Assembly: GCA_016872875.1 (NCBI GenBank)
Contig: VGYW01000039.1
Coordinates: forward strand, 1-31,553
DNA length: 31,553 nt
Direction: 5' to 3'
Origin: Planctomycetota bacterium
GTDB taxonomy: Bacteria; Planctomycetota; PUPC01; DSUN01
Positions 7,001-14,253 of this stretch are shown here, piece by piece (position 1 is the stretch's first letter; each line of letters begins with the position of its first letter). Under the pieces are notes generated by a model that saw nothing but the letters and a program-made list of their open reading frames with translations, was not told where the DNA came from and did no database searches. The translations under genes and the position numbers were made by a program.

Positions 7001-8970
7001 TCGCCGTACCAGACTGGCAGGTTGCGCATGTCCAGATACAGGGGCACGGGCAGATGGTGGTCACCCGCGTCGCGAAGCTCCAGTAAGCCCCTGCTGAACA
7101 TGCGACATAGGAACGTCTTACCCACACCGTAGTCACCAAGGATCGCACAGAATGGCGGGCTTCCAGGAGCCTTCACCCAGTGCAGGAGGAATTGCCGTGC
7201 TTCCTCCGCAGGATCCACATCCGTGCCAGTCTGTCTGAGCGGCATGACATTCGGGGGCACCCAGAACTGTGGCACGTAGAGGTCCGCTAACCTCCCAATA
7301 AGGGCTCTCTCGCCGATCTCAGTTGCATGTGCCGAAGCATCGAGGACCCCGCGAAGATCCGACATGGGGACCTGTTCCCAGTCCAACGCCCCGAGGCGCG
7401 CCTTCACGACCAAGAAGTCAACACCCTGCAGTTCATCTTCTGTAGGCAGACTGCTTGCGCGTTCATTGAGGATGCCGAAGACAATGTCCCTGTCTCGCCC
7501 ACAGCACGCGCCGGGGACTCTAATGCTGAAAATGATCCCGCGGTTCTCACAGTGGAGTTCGCCTCGGTGTTGGGCCGAGAGGAAGTCACCTATCGTGCGC
7601 TTGGCCTCGGCGAGGCAATGGCTCGCGAGGAAGTGTCCGCCGCGCAAACCGAAATGGCGAAGGTCCGCAATCCAACCTTCCCACGAGAGCCCGGGCGTGA
7701 AGAGATACCCCTGGGCGAGGAGGGTTCCATTGTCTTGGTGCCTCCAGTGCCTCTGCAAGAAGGAGACGAAGTTGTCATCTTCGACACCCTCCACCAGAAG
7801 GGGCCTATTCGCGAGACGATACGAAGCCAGCTCTCGAACTGTGGTTTCCGGGTCGTCCCGGCCAGCCATGAGGTGCAGGAAGGCCCGTGCATCCACTTTG
7901 GAGAGTATAGCCAAGTCAGCGAGGTTCTCGCGAACTTGGGGATCCAGCTCATTGATGTCGTCTAAACAGAACCCTAACCCGAATTCGGCCACTAACCGCT
8001 TGATCCCGTCGATATGGGTTCTCACCATTTCCTGGTGCAACTCGAACACCACGTTGCATTGCCATTTGTCCCGGTAAGCATGAAGGAACTCATCGAAGAA
8101 AGCGCTCACTAGCATCTGTGGGTCTAGGTTCACAGTGAAGAGCAACTGGCGCGGGTCGGACTTGCTCATGGTGTGCGTCGCACAGGCCAAGGTGCTTGCC
8201 GTCTCAACGCTGCACAGCGCCATGAGAACCCGAAGCAAGCCAGGATCAACCCTGTCCCGGAAGCGCGCCTCTATCTCTGGGAAGGACTGTCCGCCCGGTC
8301 CCAGGCCCAAACATTCAAACGCCACGACCAACGGTTCCTTGGTCGCAGGCACAAGTTGAACGATGGGTTCGAGCTTGGTCATGAGGTTCGCCAGAAACGC
8401 CCGATCGTCCTGCGGCAGCGCTCCCCAAGCCTTGGGCGCGAAGCGCTCGGCGAAGCCAGCCACAGTCTCCGGAAACCGAACTGCCCGGAGACCGCTTGTG
8501 ACCTCCTGCGGAATGTACTCTACGGAGGGCGTACCAAGGAACTCCCTCTTGTGCTCGCGTTGGATGATTTCGGCTGAGTTTCTTGCCTCTTCGTCCTCCC
8601 TCCGTCTCGCAAGCTCGGCCGCGGAGGGGATCCCCTCGAACCAGACGGTCTTGGAGGCGACGGGGCGGTTGTCTTGCGGGCTGCACAGGAAGACTCCGAG
8701 ACCCTTCTTGGCAAGGCGCTCGTTGAGGCGCGCCTTGAAGCCGCGGTAGAGGTTGAGGGCGGCATCTTCGTTGGTGGCGTCGGGCCAGATGGCGCGAAGG
8801 AGCTCGGCGAGGGGGACCTCGGTGCGCCCGGTGAAGAGGCGCTGAAGGGTCTCGGCCTTCGGGGCGTCGTGGCGGCCGAGGACACCCGCCTTGTCGAGCG
8901 CCGCGAGCGCCTCGACGATGCGGTGCGCGTCCTCAACCTTCTGCCTCACTTCATTGCCTTCTGGGGCCAT
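4015..8970 (-). CDS. EAL-like / NACHT NTPase / pentapeptide / WD40 STAND protein, 1651 aa
   Basis: Domain order: residues 1-115 are an unassigned, possibly winged-helix N-terminus. Residues about 210-430 are an EAL-like domain keeping E219 (ECL), N281, E310, D337-D338, K358-x-D360, E394-x-x-E397 and Q420 (QGYLF). Residues 431-595 are a linker. The NACHT NTPase has Walker A GDYGVGKT (612-619), Walker B LIFDGFDE (694-701), LLTCR around 731-735 and FAHKSLMEFF at 931-940. Pentapeptide A(D/N)LxG repeats span about 1023-1160. Nine WD40 repeats of 42 residues span 1170-1547, and a WVAWTPDGYFDAP cap ends the protein. STAND proteins use an N-terminal effector, a nucleotide switch and a C-terminal sensor, so the EAL-like part is the probable effector (inference). 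The ATG at 8970 has AAGGAG upstream. All expected EAL catalytic residues appear present, but the usual DDFGTG loop is changed to DDINEL. The gene is monocistronic. Confidence 0.85.
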   Translation of the reverse strand: MAPEGNEVRQKVEDAHRIVEALAALDKAGVLGRHDAPKAETLQRLFTGRTEVPLAELLRAIWPDATNEDAALNLYRGFKARLNERLAKKGLGVFLCSPQDNRPVASKTVWFEGIPSAAELARRREDEEARNSAEIIQREHKREFLGTPSVEYIPQEVTSGLRAVRFPETVAGFAERFAPKAWGALPQDDRAFLANLMTKLEPIVQLVPATKEPLVVAFECLGLGPGGQSFPEIEARFRDRVDPGLLRVLMALCSVETASTLACATHTMSKSDPRQLLFTVNLDPQMLVSAFFDEFLHAYRDKWQCNVVFELHQEMVRTHIDGIKRLVAEFGLGFCLDDINELDPQVRENLADLAILSKVDARAFLHLMAGRDDPETTVRELASYRLANRPLLVEGVEDDNFVSFLQRHWRHQDNGTLLAQGYLFTPGLSWEGWIADLRHFGLRGGHFLASHCLAEAKRTIGDFLSAQHRGELHCENRGIIFSIRVPGACCGRDRDIVFGILNERASSLPTEDELQGVDFLVVKARLGALDWEQVPMSDLRGVLDASAHATEIGERALIGRLADLYVPQFWVPPNVMPLRQTGTDVDPAEEARQFLLHWVKAPGSPPFCAILGDYGVGKTFLCRMFSRGLLELRDAGDHHLPVPLYLDMRNLPVWYGDRVPRLDEMLRHLLEEAGFGELSTSGVLAAVRRGHVILIFDGFDEHSVHLTDAQATELMRQIRSAAPPHSDGKVLLTCRTHYFLDRANEREKVSGGGGARTREGLRGSAFRIAYLQPFDEKRIRDYLHRVLGDQADAAFEFMKRVHDLVDLAKRPVLLAMIAANLEHLERRARSGERVKAADIYEGVLGNWLGRDTGKHIVFPDLKSDLMAELARRLWLSGGRDATVHFRELRAWILARLKDIFRFGNPEAVWRIDADMRTATFLVRDPRGNYRFAHKSLMEFFLGRGVAIGLSEGHLAALDLPRLNREVLEFAVDLLHGERGHAGRAAQVLTDMLEGAYRTQRSENALLLLLAWRKLIPDTAPRPAELHLEGAQLQGADLAGAQLSGARLLGANLEGAVLTEAKLREADLRGANLKDASARSVDLEGTCLAECRLDQAELTAASLRNCDLSNANGRGAFLQRADCTGARFGRAKFPYARLARAVLLDTQLSEGDFRSSSLPKVAAQGLAFMPFLGHGGWVRCVAFSPDGVIIASGSEDKSVKLWEAGTGCLMRTIEARSREILTVAFGAGGATLASGSSDNSVELWDAATGRLVRTLEGHAAPVNSVAFSPDGATLASGSNDQSVKLWEAATGRLVRTLEGHPNWVNCLAFSPDGAMIASGCAGGSVKLWDAVTGHLVRNLEGHAGSVRSVAFSPDGTALASGSYDKSVKLWEAGTGRLMRTLGLDAASVWSVAFSPNGASLASGCDDNSVKLWEATTGRLVQTMQGHRGWVSSVAFSPDGTTLASGGSDSSVKLWDAATGRLVRTLERYAGTVESVTFSPDGATLASGSDDNSVKLWDAASGCLVRTLEVRIGPVVSVAFSANGTTLTSRGAGEGVRVSDARTGALLRAGREPVPSSVDQRQATSGHLAAAASPAGTIHVYKAGSGELVVTLAAWNPEEWVAWTPDGYFDAPKAAWHRIGVTDGLVSYPVEEFAEHFHRPDIIRERLAKARGE
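4330..5463 (-). repeat. Nine tandem 126-bp repeats encoding WD40 blades
   Basis: Nine consecutive 42-residue units follow the pattern VxSVAFSPDGxxLASGS, then D(N/K)SVKLW, then TGRLVRTLEGH. The units are very similar at DNA level; for example, several share a run reading CCAGAGCTTCACGCT on the plus strand. The last unit is degenerate. The similarity suggests recent duplication or gene conversion. It also produces long spurious open frames on the plus strand. Confidence 0.85.
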
Positions 8971-9133
8971 GTGGTTGCTCCTTGCCAGGGTCGGGAGAGG
9001 GACCAGGGAATGAACGCAGGAGGCTTGTCCCCATTCCGTTGTCCCTTCCCGCCTTCCTCATTGCTCGATGCGGCTCGGGCTCACGCACCGGCGCCCGCAG
9101 GCTACGCAACGCGTGTAGCTGGCGTTTAGTATG

Positions 9134-9161
9134 ATTATATCCGAAGAACCGCGCTTGTCAA
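9134..9161 (-). promoter_or_regulatory. Perfect-consensus promoter of the EAL-NACHT gene
   Basis: On the minus strand TTGACA (9156-9161), a 16-nt spacer and TATAAT (9134-9139) match both consensus hexamers exactly. Transcription should start near 9127, giving a 5' leader of about 155 nt before the ATG at 8970. The gap between the two divergent genes (8971-9307) otherwise holds only the opposite promoter; I see no ORF or clear riboswitch in it. Confidence 0.65.
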
Positions 9162-9196
9162 GCCCTGCCCGAGGATTGGGGGCGGGACTCAGGGGC

Positions 9197-9224
9197 TTGC
9201 GTCCGGCCGCGGCGGGTGTATAAT
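9197..9224 (+). promoter_or_regulatory. Promoter of the propeller lipoprotein gene
   Basis: TTGCGT (9197-9202), a 16-nt spacer and a perfect TATAAT (9219-9224) lie about 85 nt upstream of the ATG at 9308. It is back to back with the EAL-NACHT promoter; the two -35 boxes are about 35 nt apart. Confidence 0.55.
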
Positions 9225-9307
9225 GGCCGGCGAGAGGGGAACTCGGCGCTGGCGGAGTGGGGGAGCGCAGGCGTCAGGAAGCCGTGGGGAGAGGTGAGGA
9301 GAAGGCG

Positions 9308-12300
9308 ATGAAGAAAGCAACCACCCTGGTGGGCGTTGCGGTGCTGGCGGTGGCCGGCTGCGTGGTGGCGGCGGGGGCCGAGGCGGCCGCCGCAGGCCCG
9401 CCACCGGCGGGCAAGGGCATCGCCGTGGTCCTGGGGCTGCCCGCCGACGGCGGACGCGGCGTGCTGGCCGAGCTCGCGGAGAAGGAGCGCTGGACGGTTC
9501 TCTTCCATTCGCCTGAGGCCCGCGAGGCCGCGGCGGTGCGCGAATGGGCCGAGGGAAAGGGGCTGCTGGGCGACAAGGTGTTCGTGGCGCAGGGCGGCTA
9601 CGGGCGAATCGTGCTGGCGGACAACCTGGCCACCGCCGCGTGGGTGCAGGCGAGCGCCGCGGGCAAGGCCGCCGAGGCGGAGATCAGCCGCGTGCTTCAT
9701 CCCGGCGGAACGGGCCACCTCGATGGCAAGACCATCACAAAACCCGTGCCCGAAGGCGTGGACGTTTGGAGCCATCCCTACCACGGCCCGGACAATAACC
9801 CCCTGAGCACGGACCGGTTGGCCCGCGCGCCGTACCTGACGCAGTTCATAGCGGAGCCGAAGTTCAGCCCGCTGCCGACGGCTGTCGTGGCGGCCGGCGG
9901 CCGCGTGTTCCGCGCCCACGGCCACATCTCCTTCCAGGCCAACCAAACCCCAGTCATCAACACCCTCGTCTGCTCGAACGGCTACAGCGGCACCGTCCTC
10001 TGGACTCGTCCGCTCAAAGAGGGCTTCATGGTCCACCGCATGTGCATGGCCGCCACCGACGACGCGCTCTACCTGGCCGACGACGAGTCGTGCAAGGTGC
10101 TCGACGCGGCGACGGGCAAGGTGCTCCGCGAGATCGCCGCCCCCGAAGGCACAGCGGACGGCAAGGTGTGGAAGTGGATGGTCCTTCAGGGCGGCAAGCT
10201 CTACGCGCTCATCGGCGGCCCCGAGACCCAGCCCAAGCCCATCCGCGCCACCGGCATCCAGATCGGCCACTGGCCGTGGAGCATGTGGGACGGCTTCGAC
10301 TATAGGGAGCCGAAGACGAGCTACGGCTTCGGGCGCACGTTCCTGGCCTTCGAGCCCTCCGACGGCAAGGTGCTCTGGCGCCGCGCCGAGGAGGACTACA
10401 TTGACGGCCGCGGCATCTGCATGGGCAACGAGCGCATCTACTACTACTGCCCCGAGAAGTTCCTCGCGGCCCTCGACGCCCGCACGGGAGAGGTCGCGTG
10501 GAAGAACACCGATGCCGATCTTCTGAAGGCCATCGGCCCGACGGGCCGCGCGCAGAACCCGAGGGAGGGCTTCTCGACCACCAGCTTCCTCAAGTGCGAT
10601 GCCGAGCGGCTCTACTTCGCCGGCCCGCAGCGGCCGAACGTCGTCGTCGCCTCCGCCGCCGACGGCCGGCTGCTGTGGCAGCGGCCCGACGGCAATTTCC
10701 ACCTGGTTCCGCGCCCGGAGGGCCTCTACGGCATCGGGGCCGCCCCAGGCTTCAAGCTCGACTTCGGCACGTGGAAGGCGCAGGCGCAGTATCCCGGGCG
10801 GAGGTCCTGCACGCGAGCCACAGGCTCCACCGATGCGATCTTCTACCGCGCCCCCGAGGGCACGGTGCGCATAGACCTCGCCAGCGGCACGGCCCAGCAC
10901 ATCGCCGCCATGCGCCCGCCGTGCCTCGAGGGGGTCATCGTGGCCCACGGCATGCTCTACTGGGGGCCGTGGATGTGCGGCTGCCCCCTCGCCTTCTACG
11001 GGCACGTGGGCCTCACGGGCGCAGGCAGCTTCAACTTCCAACCCGGCCTCGACGCCTCGCGCCTTGAGCCGGGCGAGGGCGACCTGGCGAAGGTCCAGGA
11101 GCTAGCGGCCGCCGAGGGCGACTGGACCGCCTGGTCCGCCGACCCACAGGCGTTGGGCGCGAAGACCGCCGTCCCAAAGCAGGTGGCCCAGGCCTGGGAG
11201 TTGTTCGTAGTGCGGCCTTCAGGCCGCATCCCCCAAGACTACGGGCTGAAGCCCGCACTACCAACTGGCGCCGCGGCGGCGGGCGGCCTTGTCTTCACGG
11301 CGGACCGCACCGGAGCGGTGCGCGCCTTCGACGCGGCCACCGGCGCGCCGAAGTGGAAGGCATACGCCGCAGGCGCCGTGTTCTATCCGCCCGCGGTCTG
11401 GAATGGCCGGCTCTATCTGGGATCGGCTGATGGCCGGGTCTATGCCTTTGAGGCGGCCACGGGGCGGCGCCTCTGGGCCTTCCGCCTCGCCCCGGCCGAC
11501 CGCTGGATTCCGGTCTTCGGCCGCCTGGCCTCCACCTGGCCCGTCGCCGGCGGCGTCGTCGTTCGTAATGGTGTCGTGTACGCCGCCGCGGGGATGGCCG
11601 ACTACGACGGCACCCACGTGGCCGCCCTCGACGCGGTGACGGGCAAGCCGCTGTGGTACAACGACGCGACCGGGCGCATGTCCGACGCCGTGCGCAGCGG
11701 CATCAGCCTCCAGGGCGAGCTGATGCTCCGCGACGGCAGGCTCTGCTTCGCGGGGGGCGGCGTCTACGGCACCGCGGTGTTCGACGCCAAGACCGGCAAG
11801 TGTCTCAACGACCCGGTCCACCGCCTCGGCTCGGGCAGTGCCACGGCCTTCTACGCCCACTACCCCGAGTACGGCCAGTACGTCGCCCTCGACCACACGC
11901 TGGCCGACGGGCGGACGCTGAGCTACGAGCCGCTCTACGACGGCAGCCGGCACGCGCCGCTGGCATTGCTGAGGCCGGTCCCCGCCGGCCAGCAGCCGCC
12001 CCAGCCCGGCTGGCGGCTCGCCTGGCGGCGGCCTAACGATCCACCCAAGCCCACACGCGAGGCCGTGTGGACCGACCCCGCCCGCCGCCAGTTCAACGCC
12101 TTCGTCGTCACCCCCGGCGTCCTCCTGGCCGCCGGCCAGGGCGCGCCGGGCAGCGGGGCCAGGCCCTTCGTCACAGCGATCGCCATTGACGATGGCTCGG
12201 AGATATGGCGCCACGAGCTGCCCGCCCCGCCCGTCAAGGGCGGCCTTGCCGTGGACCGCGGCGGACGCATCTTCGCGTCCCTGGCCGATGGCCGCGTCCT

Positions 12301-12322
12301 GTGCCTTGCGGAGCGGCGGTGA
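9308..12322 (+). CDS. PQQ-like beta-propeller lipoprotein with methyltransferase-like N-terminus, 1004 aa
   Basis: The start is a lipoprotein signal: MKKATTLVGVAVLAVAGC, with lipobox VAGC and acceptor C18. Residues about 30-150 look like a decayed class I methyltransferase fold, with an EISRVLHPGG strand-turn typical of the end of that fold but no intact SAM-binding glycine motif. The rest is made of repeats of the PQQ/quinoprotein propeller type, for example VLDAATGKVLREI, FEPSDGKVLWRR, LDARTGEVAWKN, FDAATGAPKWKA and LDAVTGKPLWYN. Such proteins are abundant in Planctomycetota; whether they bind a cofactor is unknown. The ATG at 9308 is chosen over an upstream ATG (9257) because of AGGAGA and the signal peptide. 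A repeat is translated in frame around residues 634-652. The gene converges with the next one, with 12 bp between stop codons and no evident terminator. Confidence 0.85.
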   Translation: MKKATTLVGVAVLAVAGCVVAAGAEAAAAGPPPAGKGIAVVLGLPADGGRGVLAELAEKERWTVLFHSPEAREAAAVREWAEGKGLLGDKVFVAQGGYGRIVLADNLATAAWVQASAAGKAAEAEISRVLHPGGTGHLDGKTITKPVPEGVDVWSHPYHGPDNNPLSTDRLARAPYLTQFIAEPKFSPLPTAVVAAGGRVFRAHGHISFQANQTPVINTLVCSNGYSGTVLWTRPLKEGFMVHRMCMAATDDALYLADDESCKVLDAATGKVLREIAAPEGTADGKVWKWMVLQGGKLYALIGGPETQPKPIRATGIQIGHWPWSMWDGFDYREPKTSYGFGRTFLAFEPSDGKVLWRRAEEDYIDGRGICMGNERIYYYCPEKFLAALDARTGEVAWKNTDADLLKAIGPTGRAQNPREGFSTTSFLKCDAERLYFAGPQRPNVVVASAADGRLLWQRPDGNFHLVPRPEGLYGIGAAPGFKLDFGTWKAQAQYPGRRSCTRATGSTDAIFYRAPEGTVRIDLASGTAQHIAAMRPPCLEGVIVAHGMLYWGPWMCGCPLAFYGHVGLTGAGSFNFQPGLDASRLEPGEGDLAKVQELAAAEGDWTAWSADPQALGAKTAVPKQVAQAWELFVVRPSGRIPQDYGLKPALPTGAAAAGGLVFTADRTGAVRAFDAATGAPKWKAYAAGAVFYPPAVWNGRLYLGSADGRVYAFEAATGRRLWAFRLAPADRWIPVFGRLASTWPVAGGVVVRNGVVYAAAGMADYDGTHVAALDAVTGKPLWYNDATGRMSDAVRSGISLQGELMLRDGRLCFAGGGVYGTAVFDAKTGKCLNDPVHRLGSGSATAFYAHYPEYGQYVALDHTLADGRTLSYEPLYDGSRHAPLALLRPVPAGQQPPQPGWRLAWRRPNDPPKPTREAVWTDPARRQFNAFVVTPGVLLAAGQGAPGSGARPFVTAIAIDDGSEIWRHELPAPPVKGGLAVDRGGRIFASLADGRVLCLAERR
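11207..11261. repeat. GTAGTGCGG-family palindrome inside the propeller gene (copy 2)
   Basis: A 55-bp element runs from GTAGTGCGGCCTTCAGGCCG to GGGCTGAAGCCCGCACTAC. It is a shorter version of the intergenic element at 1492-1591 in reverse orientation. It is read in frame as VVRPSGR...YGLKPALP without a stop and sits just before a new propeller segment. Confidence 0.8.
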
Positions 12323-12334
12323 ACCGACGGCTCC

Positions 12335-14158
12335 CTACTGGCCTCGCATCGCCTTGAATCGCACCTGAGCCGGCAGCGTGTTCTTCTCGAAGTTCGTGTC
12401 CGGGCCGAACGGGGGCCAGTTGAGGCCCCCGAACCAGGCCGGCTTCTCTTTCAGATAGAGGCTCTTGGGCGGCGCGGCGCCTCCAAGCGATTCGCTCTCG
12501 GGCACGCCGTTGTCCTTGAAGTTGTAGTTCCCTCTCAGGAGGGTCGTGGCTCTGACATCCAGATCGATCTCCTGGAACCCGCCCGGCCCGGGGCCTTTGC
12601 CGCGCTCGGCGGCCAGGAGCTTCTCCCAGTCGGCCCACCAGGTTCCCTTGCTCGGCTGCACCTTCTCCCCCGAGAAGCCGCCGTTGCCCATGTTGGGCAT
12701 CCCGAACACGTAGATGAAGTGCTGGTCGTAGCCGAAGCCGTTCTCCGCGTTGTCGTAGAGCCAGTTGTCGCCCTTCCTGCCGAGCACGTTGCCCACGATG
12801 GAGTAGAAGCGGGTGAACCGATTGAGGTTCACACAGATCCAGAACTGCTCGGTCTTCGTGGACGTGCCGTGGAACCAGTTGCGGAACGCGGTGTCGTGCG
12901 AGGCGGAGCCGTGGTAGCCGTCGCTCTGGAACTTCGGGGCGTAGTTGCCCTCGTAGAGGTTGAAGCACGAGTGGGCGCCGTGGTTGCTGTTGATCGTGCA
13001 GCCGAGCAGGTCGCCCTGGATGCCGCTGTCGTCGCACCAGTTGTAGGCGATGACGTTGCCGCACGAGCCATTGATCTCGACATGCGGAAAGGTCTCGGCA
13101 ATGGCGTTGTCCTCGAAGAGGCAGAAGGAGGAGACTCCGACGAGGATTCCCGCACCGTTCGGCCCGAGGGCGCTGTTGCGCTTCGCCATCGTGCAGCCGC
13201 GCACCTCGCACTGCACGCAGCCGTCCACGCTCACGTGGTAGTTCGGCGCGTTCCGCACCGCCACGTTCTTCACCCAGCAGGCGTAGCCCTGGCCCATGCC
13301 GATCAGGCCGTGGGGCGTCTTGGAGTTCGCCCCATCCACCGTCAGGTCTTCGATGCCCACAAACTCGGCGTAGCGGCCGACCGGGCGCAGCACGGGCGCC
13401 AGCTCGGCGGGCAGGTCGAAGAGGAGGCCGGGCGAGATGGTGACGGTTGTGGGAGTCTTCGCCACGACGCGCGAGAGCTGGCGGCGCAGGTAGTCCCAGT
13501 TCGCGGGCGCGACGACGGGGAGCTTGCGGTCGTTCTTGAGCGAGAGCTGGCAGGGCAGGCCGATGCCGCCGTTGCGGTAGGCATCGAGCGGCTTCGTGTC
13601 GCCCACGGCCAGCACCGTGTCGCCTTTTCCCGGGCTGCCCGTGATGTCGAGCTTGAGGCGGTTCGGATACCACCAGTCGCCGCCGTCGGCCGGGGTGATC
13701 CCGATCGCGCTGCCGGAGGGATGGTGTCCCATGATGATGGTCTTCTCCGGCCCGTCGCCGCGGACTGTAATCCTGCTCTTGCCACCGCCCACTGTGCTAC
13801 AAACATCCAGAATCTTGTTTTCCGGAAAGATTTTTCCTCCGCGTTTGGTTGCGGCTTGCCGCGATGGGATCCCTTTGTCTATCCGGTACTTCCCCGCAGG
13901 GAGATAGACCACATCGTTGTCCTTCGCATCGGCGATGGCCCTCATGATCGCCGGCTGCGCATCGGCGGCCCCGGTGCTGTCGGCGTTGTAGGGCGCCTTC
14001 GTCACGTCGAGCAGATGCGTTCGGTCGGTCGGTATGCCGCCTGGCACGCCCACGGTGACGCCAGGCGTCCAGCCGGACAGCCTGTCGGCCGGGATCAGTT
14101 CCGCGGCCGCGGCCACGCCCGCACACAAGGCGAGCGATAGGCGGGGTGCAAGGTTCAT
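12335..14158 (-). CDS. Secreted right-handed beta-helix (pectate-lyase-3-like) protein, 607 aa
   Basis: Signal peptide MNLAPRLSLALCAGVAAAAE. An N-terminal segment DVTKAPYNADSTGAADAQPA...DNDVVYLPAGKYRID matches the first coil of the pectate-lyase-superfamily parallel beta-helix (PF12708 type), where a 'new gene day' of D-x-T-G-x-x-D leads to VYLPAG. Later coils contain repeating Asn/Gly strands (GILVGVSSFCLFEDNAI, CGNVIAYNWCDDS, FNLYEGNYAP). The C-terminus has the KPAWFGGLNWPPFGPD segment I have seen in similar proteins. The role is probably binding or cleaving a polysaccharide outside the cell; the exact activity cannot be read. The ATG at 14158 has AAAGGAAAG upstream and starts the signal peptide; the frame is open further upstream to 14200. 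Confidence 0.8.
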   Translation of the reverse strand: MNLAPRLSLALCAGVAAAAELIPADRLSGWTPGVTVGVPGGIPTDRTHLLDVTKAPYNADSTGAADAQPAIMRAIADAKDNDVVYLPAGKYRIDKGIPSRQAATKRGGKIFPENKILDVCSTVGGGKSRITVRGDGPEKTIIMGHHPSGSAIGITPADGGDWWYPNRLKLDITGSPGKGDTVLAVGDTKPLDAYRNGGIGLPCQLSLKNDRKLPVVAPANWDYLRRQLSRVVAKTPTTVTISPGLLFDLPAELAPVLRPVGRYAEFVGIEDLTVDGANSKTPHGLIGMGQGYACWVKNVAVRNAPNYHVSVDGCVQCEVRGCTMAKRNSALGPNGAGILVGVSSFCLFEDNAIAETFPHVEINGSCGNVIAYNWCDDSGIQGDLLGCTINSNHGAHSCFNLYEGNYAPKFQSDGYHGSASHDTAFRNWFHGTSTKTEQFWICVNLNRFTRFYSIVGNVLGRKGDNWLYDNAENGFGYDQHFIYVFGMPNMGNGGFSGEKVQPSKGTWWADWEKLLAAERGKGPGPGGFQEIDLDVRATTLLRGNYNFKDNGVPESESLGGAAPPKSLYLKEKPAWFGGLNWPPFGPDTNFEKNTLPAQVRFKAMRGQ

Positions 14159-14182
14159 CGCTTTCCTTTCACGTAACGCGGG

Positions 14183-14210
14183 TTGACGCGGTGTCGGCAA
14201 CGGATAAGAT
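14183..14210 (+). promoter_or_regulatory. Promoter of the NodB-like/LamG gene
   Basis: TTGACG (14183-14188), a 16-nt spacer and TAAGAT (14205-14210), with the ATG 44 nt further on at 14254. Confidence 0.5.
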
Positions 14211-14234
14211 AGTGGGACTCTTGCCGGACCGCAA
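14206..14234 (-). promoter_or_regulatory. Promoter of the beta-helix gene
   Basis: On the minus strand TTGCGG (14229-14234), a 17-nt spacer and TATCTT (14206-14211). The -10 box overlaps the -10 box of the opposite promoter, so the two cannot easily be used at the same time. Confidence 0.4.
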
Positions 14235-14253
14235 CGGGCATTGGAGACATGAC

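Noticed and set aside
4015..8970. Assignment of the large STAND protein to a named anti-phage system (for example Avs or bacterial NLR types)
   Set aside because: No neighbouring defence genes and no recognised effector of those systems are visible; the EAL-like domain makes it distinct, so I leave its role open.
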